DNA of 13,133 nt. Source: an uncultured Faecalibacterium sp. (GTDB lineage: Bacteria > Bacillota > Clostridia > Oscillospirales > Ruminococcaceae). The notes beneath the pieces are model-generated. The model was given only the letters and a program-made list of their open reading frames with translations. It ran no database searches and was not told the DNA's origin. Within the stretch, counting starts at the first letter, position 1; each line of letters starts with the position of its first letter. The position numbers were made by a program, and so were the translations under genes. The DNA is taken from positions 1-13,133 of the forward strand of contig CAKSZU010000060.1 of assembly GCA_934526125.1 (NCBI GenBank). Reading direction: 5' to 3'. Below are positions 1 to 6,126 of this stretch, in pieces.

Positions 1-383
1 CCATTCATCACGCCGCTCTCCCGGATGATGCGGGTCAGGTGGCGGGTATCGATGCCCTCGATGCCGATGGTGTTGTTTTTCTTCAGGAAGCTGTCCAGAG
101 TCTCCTCACAGCGCCAGTTGGAGGGGGTGGTGCAGGCCTCGCGGACGATGTAGCCCTTTGCCCAGATGCGGTCGGACTCCATGTCGTCCTTGTTCATGCC
201 GTAGTTGCCGATGAGGGGGTAGGTCTGGGTGATGATCTGGCCGTAGTAGCTGGGATCGGTCAGGGTCTCCTCAAAGCCGACCATGCCGGTAGCAAAGACG
301 ACCTCGCCCACGGTGACGCCCTCGGTGCCCACCGACTGGCCCGCAAAGACCATGCCGTTTGCCAAAAGAAGATAAGCGTTCAT
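1..383 (-). CDS. carA: Carbamoyl-phosphate synthase small (glutaminase) subunit, N-terminal part, cut by the window edge
   Basis: CarA hydrolyses glutamine and passes ammonia to CarB, which makes carbamoyl phosphate for pyrimidine (and arginine) synthesis in the cytoplasm. About 127 residues are visible. The start MNAYLLLANGMVFAG, the run GFEETLTDPSYYGQI (about residues 37-51), the segment YPLIGNYGMN (55-64), then GIDTRHLTRIIR and GVMNG are standard for the CarA N-terminal domain. The class I amidotransferase domain lies off the left edge. The start is set by GAGG about 7 nt before the ATG. The gene is last in the visible pyr operon, 31 nt after pyrE, and carB probably follows outside the window (inference). 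Its place with pyr rather than arg genes suggests a pyrimidine-dedicated copy. Family assignment is secure. Confidence 0.95.
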   Translation of the reverse strand, partial: MNAYLLLANGMVFAGQSVGTEGVTVGEVVFATGMVGFEETLTDPSYYGQIITQTYPLIGNYGMNKDDMESDRIWAKGYIVREACTTPSNWRCEETLDSFLKKNNTIGIEGIDTRHLTRIIRESGVMN

Positions 384-414
384 AGTTTTCCTCGTTTCAA
401 CACAAAATGTTCGC

Positions 415-1008
415 TTACAGGGTCTGCTTTGCTTCCTGCTTCATCTTGCGGCTGCCCAGATGCACCAGCGGCAGCTTACCCTCCTTGCAGATGGGGCACT
501 CCTCGGGGGCGTAGTTGGGCAGGTCCAGCTTCAGGGCACTGGCCAGAATGGGGATGGGAGACGGAGCCTCGGGCTTGGTGCGGTCCACCACGCAGGTGAT
601 GCCCAGGCAGACGCCGCCGGCCTCTTCGATGACCCGCTTGGTCTCCAGAGAGGAGATGCCGGTGGTGACCACGTCCTCGGCGATGATGCACTTCTCACCC
701 GGATGGATGGCAAAGCGCTTCAGGGTCATCACGTTGTCCACGCGCTCGGTAAAGATGGCGCGCTTGCCGGTCTGGCGGGCCAGCTCGTAGGCATAAACGA
801 TGCCGCCCATGGCAGGTCCCACGATGACGTCCACATCCAGCTCCTTCACCTTGTCGGCCACGGCCTTCATGACTTCGGCGCAGCGGTCAGGATACTGCTG
901 CAGGTAAGCCATCTGGCAGTAGGCGCTGGAATGGCGGCCGGAGGAGAGCAGGAAATGGCCCTCCAGGAATGCGTCGCAGCTCTTCAGGATCTCAAGTGCT
1001 TCACTCAT
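415..1008 (-). CDS. pyrE: Orotate phosphoribosyltransferase
   Basis: PyrE joins orotate and PRPP to form orotidine 5'-phosphate, the fifth step of UMP synthesis. The 197-residue protein carries the PRPP-binding motif CIIAEDVVTTGIS (about 107-119, acidic pair E111-D112) and the family segments LLSSGRHSSAYCQM (20-33) and VGPAMGGIVYAYELAR (63-78). A CPIC pair at 171-174 lies near the C terminus. I believe it is shared by a clostridial PyrE subgroup, but I cannot say it binds metal. An in-frame ATG 30 nt upstream exists, but the chosen start has a GGGAGAAG ribosome site 5-6 nt before it and gives the normal N terminus. The gene is 130 nt downstream of pyrD and has its own promoter in that gap, so it may be expressed partly independently of the upstream operon genes. 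Confidence 0.96.
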   Translation of the reverse strand: MSEALEILKSCDAFLEGHFLLSSGRHSSAYCQMAYLQQYPDRCAEVMKAVADKVKELDVDVIVGPAMGGIVYAYELARQTGKRAIFTERVDNVMTLKRFAIHPGEKCIIAEDVVTTGISSLETKRVIEEAGGVCLGITCVVDRTKPEAPSPIPILASALKLDLPNYAPEECPICKEGKLPLVHLGSRKMKQEAKQTL

Positions 1009-1047
1009 TGTACTTCTCCCTCTCTTTGAAAAAATCATTTGTACCGT

Positions 1048-1076
1048 ATTGTACCACGCTTTTGCATTGATTGCAA
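1048..1076 (-). promoter_or_regulatory. Promoter in front of pyrE-carA
   Basis: On the minus strand TTGCAA (1071-1076) and TACAAT (1048-1053) are separated by exactly 17 nt. A TG one base upstream of the -10 makes it an extended -10 (TGG-TACAAT). Predicted transcription start is near 1041, giving a 5' UTR of about 33 nt with the pyrE ribosome site. The heptamer GGTACAA occurs twice at a 10-bp period (1049-1055 and 1039-1045), over the -10 and the start site. It could be an operator, but no regulator is identified. The gap between pyrD and pyrE shows only a 4-bp CAGC/GCTG stem without a T tract, so read-through from the upstream genes is also expected. Confidence 0.7.
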
Positions 1077-1138
1077 ATTTATGCAGTGGTTTTCTTTTTA
1101 TGTGTATAAATCAGCATTTCGCTGGCATATCAGTTGGA

Positions 1139-2065
1139 TTATTCAGCGTTCCGGGCGCAGCCGCGGATCTCGTCCAGTGTCTTCACACCGTTTTTGTCCA
1201 TCCAGGCCGCCATCTCGTCCGCAATGGTCTCCATGGCGCGGGGGTTGGCAAAGTTTGCCGCGCCCACCTGCACCGCCGTTGCACCGGCCATGATGAATTC
1301 CAGTGCGTCGCGGCCGGTGGCGATGCCGCCCAGACCCACCACCGGGATCTTCACGGCACCCACGGCCTGCCAGACCATCCGCAGGGCGATGGGCCGCACC
1401 GCCGGGCCGGACAGACCGGCGAAGATGTTGTTGAACACCGGACGGCGCTTTTCCAGATCGATGGCGCAGGCCTGAAAGGTGTTGGTCAGGCTGATGGCAT
1501 CCGCACCGGCGGCCTCCACAGCCTTACACATCTCAGGGATGTTCTCGGCCTGGGGGCTCAGCTTGACCATCAGGGGCTTTTTGCAGGCCTCCCGGACCAT
1601 CCGGACCACTTCTCCGGCAGCCTCGGCCTTGACGCCATAAGCCATGCCGCCCACCTTGACGTTGGGGCAGGAGATGTTCAGCTCCACGATGTCCACCGCG
1701 CTCTCGCTGAGCAGGGCAGCACCCTCCACATACTCTTCCTCGCTGTGGCCGCCCAGATTGGCAATGGTCACGGTGCCGTATTTCTGCTTCAGCTCCAGCA
1801 TCTCGTTCAGCTCCACATTGATGAAGTGCTGGACGCCGGGGTTCTGCAGACCGATGCTGTTGATAAGGCCGGAAGGAGTCTCCCACAGGCGCTCGCCCTT
1901 GTTGCCGTACTGGCCGTGGAGGGTCAGGCCCTTGCCGGAGATGCCTCCGATCTTTGCAAAATCGGCCAGCTCCTCATACTCCACACCGTAGCCCACCGTG
2001 CCGGAAGCGCCGATGACCGGGCTGTTCATCACAAAGCCCAGCAGGTTTGTTTTCAGGTCAGCCAT
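1139..2065 (-). CDS. pyrD: Dihydroorotate dehydrogenase class 1B, catalytic subunit (NAD-linked, works with PyrK)
   Basis: This FMN enzyme oxidises dihydroorotate to orotate and passes electrons through PyrK to NAD+. The 308-residue length is typical of class 1B. Visible landmarks are the FMN/substrate segment ASGTVGYG (20-27), SIGLQNPGV (70-78), the active-site stretch VELNISCPNV (128-137) with Cys133 in the base position that defines class 1 enzymes, the lysine in MVKLS (168), LTNT (193-196), and the FMN-phosphate stretch GLGGIATGRDALEFIMAGA (244-262). Its ATG overlaps the pyrK stop as TGATG, so translation is probably coupled and subunits made in step. The adjacent PyrK is what separates class 1B from fumarate-using class 1A. 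No oddities are seen. Confidence 0.97.
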   Translation of the reverse strand: MADLKTNLLGFVMNSPVIGASGTVGYGVEYEELADFAKIGGISGKGLTLHGQYGNKGERLWETPSGLINSIGLQNPGVQHFINVELNEMLELKQKYGTVTIANLGGHSEEEYVEGAALLSESAVDIVELNISCPNVKVGGMAYGVKAEAAGEVVRMVREACKKPLMVKLSPQAENIPEMCKAVEAAGADAISLTNTFQACAIDLEKRRPVFNNIFAGLSGPAVRPIALRMVWQAVGAVKIPVVGLGGIATGRDALEFIMAGATAVQVGAANFANPRAMETIADEMAAWMDKNGVKTLDEIRGCARNAE

Positions 2066-2838
2066 CAGAAGAACACCTCCGTTGCATCAAAGACCGGGCC
2101 ATTCTTGCACACGCTCTTGCCCTCGCCGCCCTTCGTCTCACAGGTGCAGCCCAGGCAGGCACCAATGCCGCAGGCCATCTTCTTTTCCAGGCTCACAAAG
2201 CAGGGGGTGCCCTTTTCGGCGCAGAGACGGGCCGCATTCTTCATCATCACCGTGGGGCCGCAGACCAGCACGGCGTCATAATCCGCCGGGTCATACAGCT
2301 GGGTGACAAAACCGTGGAAGCCCACCGCGCCGGTGTCGGTGGAGACCTTCACGAGGTTGGCAAGAGGACGGTACTCCTCCATGCAGTAGGGGGTGTCCCG
2401 GAAGCCAAAGAACACGTCCGGCTTCACACCCGCAGCGGCCAGCTCCCGGGTGACCTGATACATGGGGGCCGTGCCGATGCCGCCGCCCACGACGGCGATC
2501 TTCTGATATTTCTTCACGAGGTCCGGCACATCGAAACCGTTGCCCATGGGGCCGGTCAGCTGGAAGGTGCCGCCCTTTTTCAGGTCAGCCAGCTTATGGG
2601 TGCCCTCGCCGATGACCTGATACAGGAACTCGATGGTCTTTGTCTCCGGCTCCCACTTATGGACGCTGATGGGCCGGGACAGGAAGGGCGCTTCGTCCGC
2701 ACCCCAGGCCCGCAGGGTGAAGAACTGCCCTGCATGGGGGAGATGCTCGCAGTCCGGCCAGAGGACCCGCAGCAGGCGGATATCCTCCGCGATGACCTCA
2801 TGGCTCAGGACAGTGGCCTCACAGCAGGCTGCACGCAT
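2065..2838 (-). CDS. pyrK: Dihydroorotate dehydrogenase electron-transfer subunit (FAD, [2Fe-2S])
   Basis: PyrK carries electrons from the FMN of PyrD to NAD+ through a [2Fe-2S] cluster and FAD. The 257-residue protein shows the flavin-binding segment FLSRPISVH (52-60), the nucleotide-domain run VGGGIGTAPMYQVTREL (117-133), LVCGPTVMM (191-199), and the C-terminal cluster motif with Cys223, Cys228, Cys231 and Cys244 (CGIGACLGC then KSVC), spaced CX4CX2CX12C as in the family. The start is the ATG at 2838, served by AAGGAGG at 2848-2854 with 9-nt spacing. A TTG 6 nt further upstream would be only 3 nt from that site. The gene therefore overlaps the end of pyrF by 20 nt and its ribosome site lies inside pyrF. 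Confidence 0.95.
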   Translation of the reverse strand: MRAACCEATVLSHEVIAEDIRLLRVLWPDCEHLPHAGQFFTLRAWGADEAPFLSRPISVHKWEPETKTIEFLYQVIGEGTHKLADLKKGGTFQLTGPMGNGFDVPDLVKKYQKIAVVGGGIGTAPMYQVTRELAAAGVKPDVFFGFRDTPYCMEEYRPLANLVKVSTDTGAVGFHGFVTQLYDPADYDAVLVCGPTVMMKNAARLCAEKGTPCFVSLEKKMACGIGACLGCTCETKGGEGKSVCKNGPVFDATEVFF

Positions 2839-3685
2839 GGGCAATGGCCTCCTTCATGTTCACACACTCGTTGTAAGCGGCCTCGTCGAAGGCGACGCCG
2901 GGCTGCTTTTTGTAAGCCAGCAGAATGCCGCGGCTGGAGTTGACCACGCCGCCGTTGCCCTTGGTGAGGTACTGGGCAATGTCCTCGGCCTTGCCGCCCT
3001 GTGCGCCGTAGCCGGGGATCAGGAAGAAGCTGTCCTGATACTTTGCGCGGATCTCGGTAGCTTCCTCGATGTGGGTGCCGCCGATGACCAGACCGATGGA
3101 GGAGTAGCCGTGCTCGCCCATATAGTCCTTGCCCAGTGCGTTCAGCTTGTCGCCCACCAGATCGTAGACGTGGCGGCCGTCGGCCAGCTTCTCGTACTCA
3201 AAGTCCTTGGCACCGCCGTTGGAGGTGCGGCAGAGAACGAACATGCCCTTGCCCTGCTTTTCGGCATAGGGCAGATAGGGGCTGATGGAGTCCAGACCCA
3301 TGTAGGGAGCCAGCGTCACGAAATCGGCCTCGAAATCGCCGGTGAAGTGGCCCATGGCATACATCTCAGCAGTCTTGGCGATGTCGCCGCGCTTGATGTC
3401 GGCGATGACGGGGACACCGGCCTCCCGCACAGCCTTCAGGGTCTCGGCGTAGGCCTTCAGGCCCTCCAGACCCAGAGACTCATAGTAAGCGATCTGCACT
3501 TTATAGCAGCCTGCCACGGCTTTGGTAGCATCGATGAGCTTCTGGTTGAAGCGGACGATGTTCTCGCCCTTCGTCAGGGTGCTGTCCACAAAATCGGCGG
3601 GCAGGTAGCTGAAATCGGTATCCAGACCCACGCACACCGGGCCGCGGGCTTCCACAGCTTCGTAAAGCTTATCCATGTTGGTCAT
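2819..3685 (-). CDS. pyrF: Orotidine 5'-phosphate decarboxylase (long, type 2 form)
   Basis: PyrF decarboxylates OMP to UMP, the last step of the pathway. At 288 residues it belongs to the longer family found in actinobacteria and many clostridia, not the roughly 235-residue E. coli form. The catalytic signature is VIADIKRGDIAKTA (about 94-106), with Asp96, Lys98 and Asp101 as the Asp-Lys-Asp charge network. The N-terminal VCVGLDTDF (17-25) contacts the substrate, and LIPGYGAQGG followed by VVNSSRGIL forms the phosphate-binding end of the barrel. The start has AGGAGG about 9 nt upstream. It lies 44 nt after pyrC and its 3' end overlaps pyrK by 20 nt. Nothing suggests loss of function. Confidence 0.97.
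   Translation of the reverse strand: MTNMDKLYEAVEARGPVCVGLDTDFSYLPADFVDSTLTKGENIVRFNQKLIDATKAVAGCYKVQIAYYESLGLEGLKAYAETLKAVREAGVPVIADIKRGDIAKTAEMYAMGHFTGDFEADFVTLAPYMGLDSISPYLPYAEKQGKGMFVLCRTSNGGAKDFEYEKLADGRHVYDLVGDKLNALGKDYMGEHGYSSIGLVIGGTHIEEATEIRAKYQDSFFLIPGYGAQGGKAEDIAQYLTKGNGGVVNSSRGILLAYKKQPGVAFDEAAYNECVNMKEAIAHACSLL
2848..2854 (-). promoter_or_regulatory. pyrK ribosome binding site inside the pyrF coding sequence
   Basis: A full AAGGAGG on the minus strand lies within the last codons of pyrF (the MKEA segment). It sits 9 nt before the ATG at 2838 but only 3 nt before the upstream TTG at 2844, so it decides the pyrK start in favour of the ATG. The arrangement implies that ribosomes finishing pyrF pass over the pyrK initiation region, which would couple translation. 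Confidence 0.8.
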
Positions 3686-3729
3686 TGGGGGTTCCTCCTG
3701 TATTCTCTCTTTCTATTGTAAATATTCTC

Positions 3730-4920
3730 TTACTCTTCCGCCTGATAGGTCAGCTCGCCGCCCTTGATGGTGGCGCAGACCTTCCCGTAAAGCTTGGCCC
3801 CGTCAAAGGGCGTGTTGTGAGACTTGGAGTGGAGCTTGTTCTTGTCCACCGTGTAGGGGGTGTCCAGATCCACCAGCACGAGGTCGGCGTCGTAGCCCGG
3901 CTCCAGCTGACCCTTGGCAAGGCCCAGGATCTCGGCGGGGCGGGTACTCATCAGGTGGCTCAGCAGCTCCAGCGGCAGGCCTTCTTCCCTGCAGAGCTTG
4001 GTGTAGCAGACCCCGAACGCGGTCTCGCTGCCCACCATACCGGCCATGCCCTTGAGCTTGTCCTCCTCGGAGTGGGGAGCGTGGTCGGTGGCAATGGCAT
4101 CCACCACACCGGTGCGGATGGCATCCACCAGCGCCTGCACATCGTCCGCCGTGCGGATGGGCGGGTTGACCCGGTAGTCGCAGGTCTCATTGGTGAACCA
4201 CAGGTGGTGGGGCGTCACCTCGCAGGTGACGGGTGCGCCCCGCAGCTTTGCCATCTGGACGGCCTCGATGGCCCCCCGGGTGGACACATGGCACATGTGC
4301 AGTTTGGTCTGGTAGTACTCGCTCAGCCAGCAGTTGCGCACCGTTTCCAGATCCTCGGCCAGCCGGTAGTCCCAGGGGCTGATCTCCATATCCTCGGCGT
4401 GGCTCATCACCGTGATATCCTTCTGGGTGCAGATGGCGAAAGCCTTTGCCATGGTGGCATTGTCCTGCACACCGTGGCCGTCCTCGGTGATGAACTTCAC
4501 GCCGGCGGGCAGGGTCTTGAGGTGGTCGATGCTCACGCCGTCGAAGTTCTCGGTGATGGAGACGGTCTGGTTCACATCGCACAGCCCCGCCTCGGCAGCC
4601 TTCTGCTCCACCATCGCGGCCTGTGCGGCCGAGGAGCAGACGGGTTTGGTGTTGGGCATCAGGTTCACGAAGGTGTACCCGCCGGCCGCAGCGGCGCGGC
4701 TGCCGGTCTCGATATCCTCTTTGTATTCAAAGCCCGGGGTCCGCCAGTGGCAGTGCAGATCCACAAAGGCGGGCAGCACCGTCAGCCCTCCGGCGTCCAG
4801 TACAGTCTCCCCTTCTCCGGCCAGCGGCGAAAGCTCTTGCCCGACGGCAGCGATCTTTCCGTCCCGGACATAGACTTCCACCGGGCGGCCCTCGGCGTTC
4901 ACAGCATTGATGAGCAGCAT
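3730..4920 (-). CDS. pyrC: Dihydroorotase
   Basis: PyrC cyclises carbamoyl aspartate to dihydroorotate using metal ions. The 396-residue amidohydrolase has the metal-binding motif VDLHCHWRTPG (53-63, His56 and His58; the usual residue before Arg is Leu, Val or Phe, here Trp), NLMPNTKPV, ITEDGHG, SHAED, EVTPHHL and ATDHAPHS, the last supplying the catalytic Asp. It resembles the type I enzymes of Gram-positive pyr operons, is somewhat shorter than the roughly 425-430 residues common there, and lacks none of the recognisable motifs. The ATG has GGGAGG 8-9 nt upstream. As first structural gene of the operon it lies behind a leader ORF and intrinsic terminator, so it should be the gene most directly controlled by that attenuator. 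Confidence 0.96.
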   Translation of the reverse strand: MLLINAVNAEGRPVEVYVRDGKIAAVGQELSPLAGEGETVLDAGGLTVLPAFVDLHCHWRTPGFEYKEDIETGSRAAAAGGYTFVNLMPNTKPVCSSAAQAAMVEQKAAEAGLCDVNQTVSITENFDGVSIDHLKTLPAGVKFITEDGHGVQDNATMAKAFAICTQKDITVMSHAEDMEISPWDYRLAEDLETVRNCWLSEYYQTKLHMCHVSTRGAIEAVQMAKLRGAPVTCEVTPHHLWFTNETCDYRVNPPIRTADDVQALVDAIRTGVVDAIATDHAPHSEEDKLKGMAGMVGSETAFGVCYTKLCREEGLPLELLSHLMSTRPAEILGLAKGQLEPGYDADLVLVDLDTPYTVDKNKLHSKSHNTPFDGAKLYGKVCATIKGGELTYQAEE

Positions 4921-4959
4921 GATTTTTTACCTCCCTGTTCGTGATTCGGATAGGCGGAT

Positions 4960-4977
4960 GCGGGTCCCGAGACCCGC
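4960..4977 (-). other. GC-rich hairpin between the pyr attenuator and the pyrC ribosome site
   Basis: In the transcript GCGGGTC pairs perfectly with GACCCGC across a TCGG loop. There is no T tract, so it is not a terminator. It lies 8 nt after the T run of the attenuator and about 25 nt before the pyrC ribosome site. It might protect the 5' end of a processed message or insulate the pyrC initiation region. This is inference. Confidence 0.45.
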
Positions 4978-4985
4978 GGACAGGC

Positions 4986-5019
4986 AAAAAAAAGAACTTT
5001 TCCACAAATGGAAAAGTTC
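4986..5019 (-). terminator. Intrinsic terminator (attenuator) in the pyr operon leader
   Basis: The minus-strand transcript forms a perfect 11-bp stem, GAACTTTTCCA (5019-5009) with TGGAAAAGTTC (5004-4994), across a TTTG loop, followed at once by eight T residues (4993-4986). The first stem base is the G of the leader ORF stop codon TGA (5020-5018). A ribosome reaching that stop would cover the 5' arm and block the hairpin. The position before pyrC and after a U-rich coding tract is what is expected of a UTP-sensitive attenuator. I see no strong competing antiterminator helix, which fits a mechanism where the ribosome itself is the antiterminator. Confidence 0.9.
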
Positions 5020-5104
5020 AGAAAGCGAAAAAAGGAAACACGGAACCCACCGCAAAAACGGCTGCAAACTGCTTTTTCAGTTTTGCGCTCATCTTTGACA
5101 GCAT
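5018..5104 (-). CDS. Leader peptide of the pyr operon, 28 residues (proposed pyrBI-like attenuation control)
   Basis: This short ORF starts with ATG at 5104, is preceded by AAGGAG (5115-5120) with 10-nt spacing, and ends with TGA inside the foot of the attenuator stem. The peptide begins [13 protein letters not shown] and ends VFPFFAF, with six Phe residues. Its last 13 sense codons are U-rich (21 of 39 nt), and the run is uninterrupted up to the stop. In E. coli pyrBI a leader peptide read through a U-rich tract lets the ribosome follow a paused polymerase when UTP is low and melt the attenuator; this segment has the same parts in the same order. The peptide itself is probably unimportant. 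An in-frame ATG 7 codons upstream (5125) lacks a ribosome site. A Phe-tRNA attenuator is the rival reading, but the downstream genes are pyrimidine genes. Confidence 0.75.
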   Translation of the reverse strand: MLSKMSAKLKKQFAAVFAVGSVFPFFAF

Positions 5105-5144
5105 CCGTCCGCTTCTCCTTTTCATCTGCGATTCATTTCGTTAT

Positions 5145-5174
5145 ATTTTAGCATAGAAACGCAAAATGTGTCAA
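5145..5174 (-). promoter_or_regulatory. Main promoter of the pyr operon
   Basis: A perfect -35 TTGACA (5169-5174) and a -10 TAAAAT (5145-5150) are separated by 18 nt, with a TGC just before the -10 (extended -10). Predicted start is near 5138, giving about 33 nt before the leader ORF and a leader RNA of about 150 nt if it ends at the attenuator. No PyrR-binding loop resembling the Bacillus consensus is seen in the leader. Confidence 0.85.
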
Positions 5175-5312
5175 TGCTTCCGGCCTTTTTTCTGTGTGAA
5201 AAGGTTTTGGCTCTATCCCGCGGATTTTTGGCTACTATACCAAAAAACGTTTTCCCGCCGGGATTTCCCCTGCGGCAGGGGGGATTTTTCGGTTCAATTC
5301 CTAGCAGAGTGC
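5175..5312. other. Divergent intergenic stretch between the pyr and cysE promoters
   Basis: About 140 bp between the -35 of the pyr promoter and the -35 proposed for cysE. It contains no supportable ORF with a ribosome site. It holds a small CCC/GGG hairpin (5253-5262) and the terminator-like hairpin listed separately. The whole gap between the leader ORF and cysE is about 300 bp and is too short and unstructured for a T-box. I see nothing else in it. Confidence 0.6.
5263..5289 (+). terminator. Terminator-like hairpin upstream of cysE
   Basis: CCCCTG (5267-5272) pairs with CAGGGG (5276-5281) around a CGG loop. The stem can extend by four weaker pairs to 5263/5285, including two G-U pairs, and is followed by T5 (5285-5289). 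There is no gene before it on the plus strand. It may stop stray transcription entering cysE, or be an attenuator if a promoter lies further upstream, for which I found no good candidate. Confidence 0.35.
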
Positions 5313-5341
5313 TGTACATTGAAGTTCACATGTGTTATTAT
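5313..5341 (+). promoter_or_regulatory. Likely cysE promoter
   Basis: TGTACA (5313-5318, 4 of 6 to consensus) and TATTAT (5336-5341) are spaced 17 nt. A TGT directly before the -10 makes it an extended -10 element like others in this window. The predicted start near 5348 gives a leader of about 60 nt containing a small GC hairpin (5367-5381, GCCGTC with GACGGC) and the ribosome site. A shifted TATATT -10 is an alternative. Confidence 0.5.
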
Positions 5342-5407
5342 ATTGGTATATCAGAAAAGAGAGAGAGCCGTCCCGGACGGCACAGAGGAAAAGGGAGGTT
5401 TTTTCCC

Positions 5408-6082
5408 ATGAGCTTACTGGAGGATGCGCGGAATATCCAGCGCAAAGATCCTGCGGCCCGCAGCGTACTGGAAGTGATCCTGCTCTACCCCGGTTTTCAC
5501 ATTCTGGTCTATCATCGCATCGCACACTGGCTGTACGAGCATAAACACTTCTTCCTGGCACGGTGGGTCAGCCAGCACGGACGGCACAAGACCGGCATTG
5601 AGATCCACCCCGGTGCCAGGATCGGCAAGTGCCTGTTCATCGACCACGGCATGGGCATCGTGTTCGGCGAGACCACCGAGATCGGCGACAACTGCACCAT
5701 CTACCACGGTGTCACCCTGGGCGGCACCGGCAAGGATACCGGCAAGCGCCACCCCACCTTGGGCGACAACGTCCTGATCGGTGCGGGCACCAAGGTGCTG
5801 GGCCCCGTCTATATCGGTGACAACGCCCGCATCGGTGCCGGCAGCGTGGTGCTGAAGAACCTGCCCGCCAACTGCACGGCCGTGGGTGTGCCCGCCGAGG
5901 TGGTGCGCATCAACAACAAGGCCGTCAATCCTGCCGATGATCTGGACCAGCAGGATCTGCCGGATGTGGTCGCCCAGCGCCTCACCGACCTCGACCGCCG
6001 GATCGGCGCACTGGAAAACGCCGCGCAGGGTGATGTTCCCCCCAGCATCCACGAGGTCCTCCAGAAACAACAGCAGTCTTAA
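5408..6082 (+). CDS. cysE: Serine O-acetyltransferase
   Basis: CysE transfers acetyl from acetyl-CoA to L-serine, giving O-acetylserine for cysteine synthesis. The 224-residue protein has a helical N terminus (about 1-60) then a left-handed beta-helix of hexapeptide repeats: [10 protein letters not shown] (64-73), [17 protein letters not shown] (77-93, catalytic His80), [15 protein letters not shown] (102-116, acetyl-CoA/serine loop), [16 protein letters not shown] and AVGVPAEVV. Glu65 stands where the E. coli enzyme has its relay Asp, as in Gram-positive homologues. The C-terminal tail (170-224) is charged and heptad-like. The frame is open another 80 codons upstream, but GGGAGG 9 nt before this ATG and the normal N terminus decide the start. 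It is the only plus-strand gene, divergent from pyr, and monocistronic, ending at its own terminator. No cysK is adjacent. Confidence 0.95.
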   Translation: MSLLEDARNIQRKDPAARSVLEVILLYPGFHILVYHRIAHWLYEHKHFFLARWVSQHGRHKTGIEIHPGARIGKCLFIDHGMGIVFGETTEIGDNCTIYHGVTLGGTGKDTGKRHPTLGDNVLIGAGTKVLGPVYIGDNARIGAGSVVLKNLPANCTAVGVPAEVVRINNKAVNPADDLDQQDLPDVVAQRLTDLDRRIGALENAAQGDVPPSIHEVLQKQQQS

Positions 6083-6085
6083 CAG

Positions 6086-6122
6086 AAAGACCCGCCGCAC
6101 TACCGTGCAGTGGGTCTTTTTT
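6086..6122 (+). terminator. Intrinsic terminator of cysE
   Basis: AAAGACCC (6086-6093) pairs with GGGTCTTT (6112-6119), with an inner GCAC/GTGC stem around TACC, and the T run continues to 6122. It begins 4 nt after the cysE stop. From the other side it lies just after the DUF3842 stop, where the stem would be followed only by TTTCTGTT, so it may also act, less strongly, on the convergent minus-strand operon. Confidence 0.9.
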
Positions 6123-6126
6123 CGTG

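Noticed and set aside
1049..2281. Long plus-strand open frame (410 codons) opposite pyrD and pyrK
   Set aside because: It is antisense to two clearly conserved genes, has no ribosome site, and its His/Gly/Ala-rich translation is typical of the complement of GC-rich coding DNA. The same applies to long plus-strand frames at 2633-3721, 3685-4944, 6639-7985, 9175-10743 and 11117-12574.
5018..5104. Reading the Phe-rich leader peptide as a phenylalanine-tRNA attenuator
   Set aside because: Six Phe codons in 28 are explained by the U-rich tract. The downstream genes are all pyrimidine genes, and no alternative antiterminator/anti-antiterminator set as in pheA leaders is seen.
4986..5138. PyrR-dependent attenuation of the pyr operon
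   Set aside because: I looked for the conserved PyrR-binding loop and for an antiterminator competing with the terminator and found neither.
5175..5407. T-box or S-box riboswitch upstream of cysE
   Set aside because: The likely leader is only about 60 nt, and the conserved T-box AGGGTGGNACCGCG element and SAM aptamer motifs are absent.
5168..5407. N-terminal extension of CysE by 80 codons in the same open frame
   Set aside because: The extension overlaps the promoters and hairpins, lacks family similarity, and the ATG at 5408 has a good ribosome site and gives the standard length.
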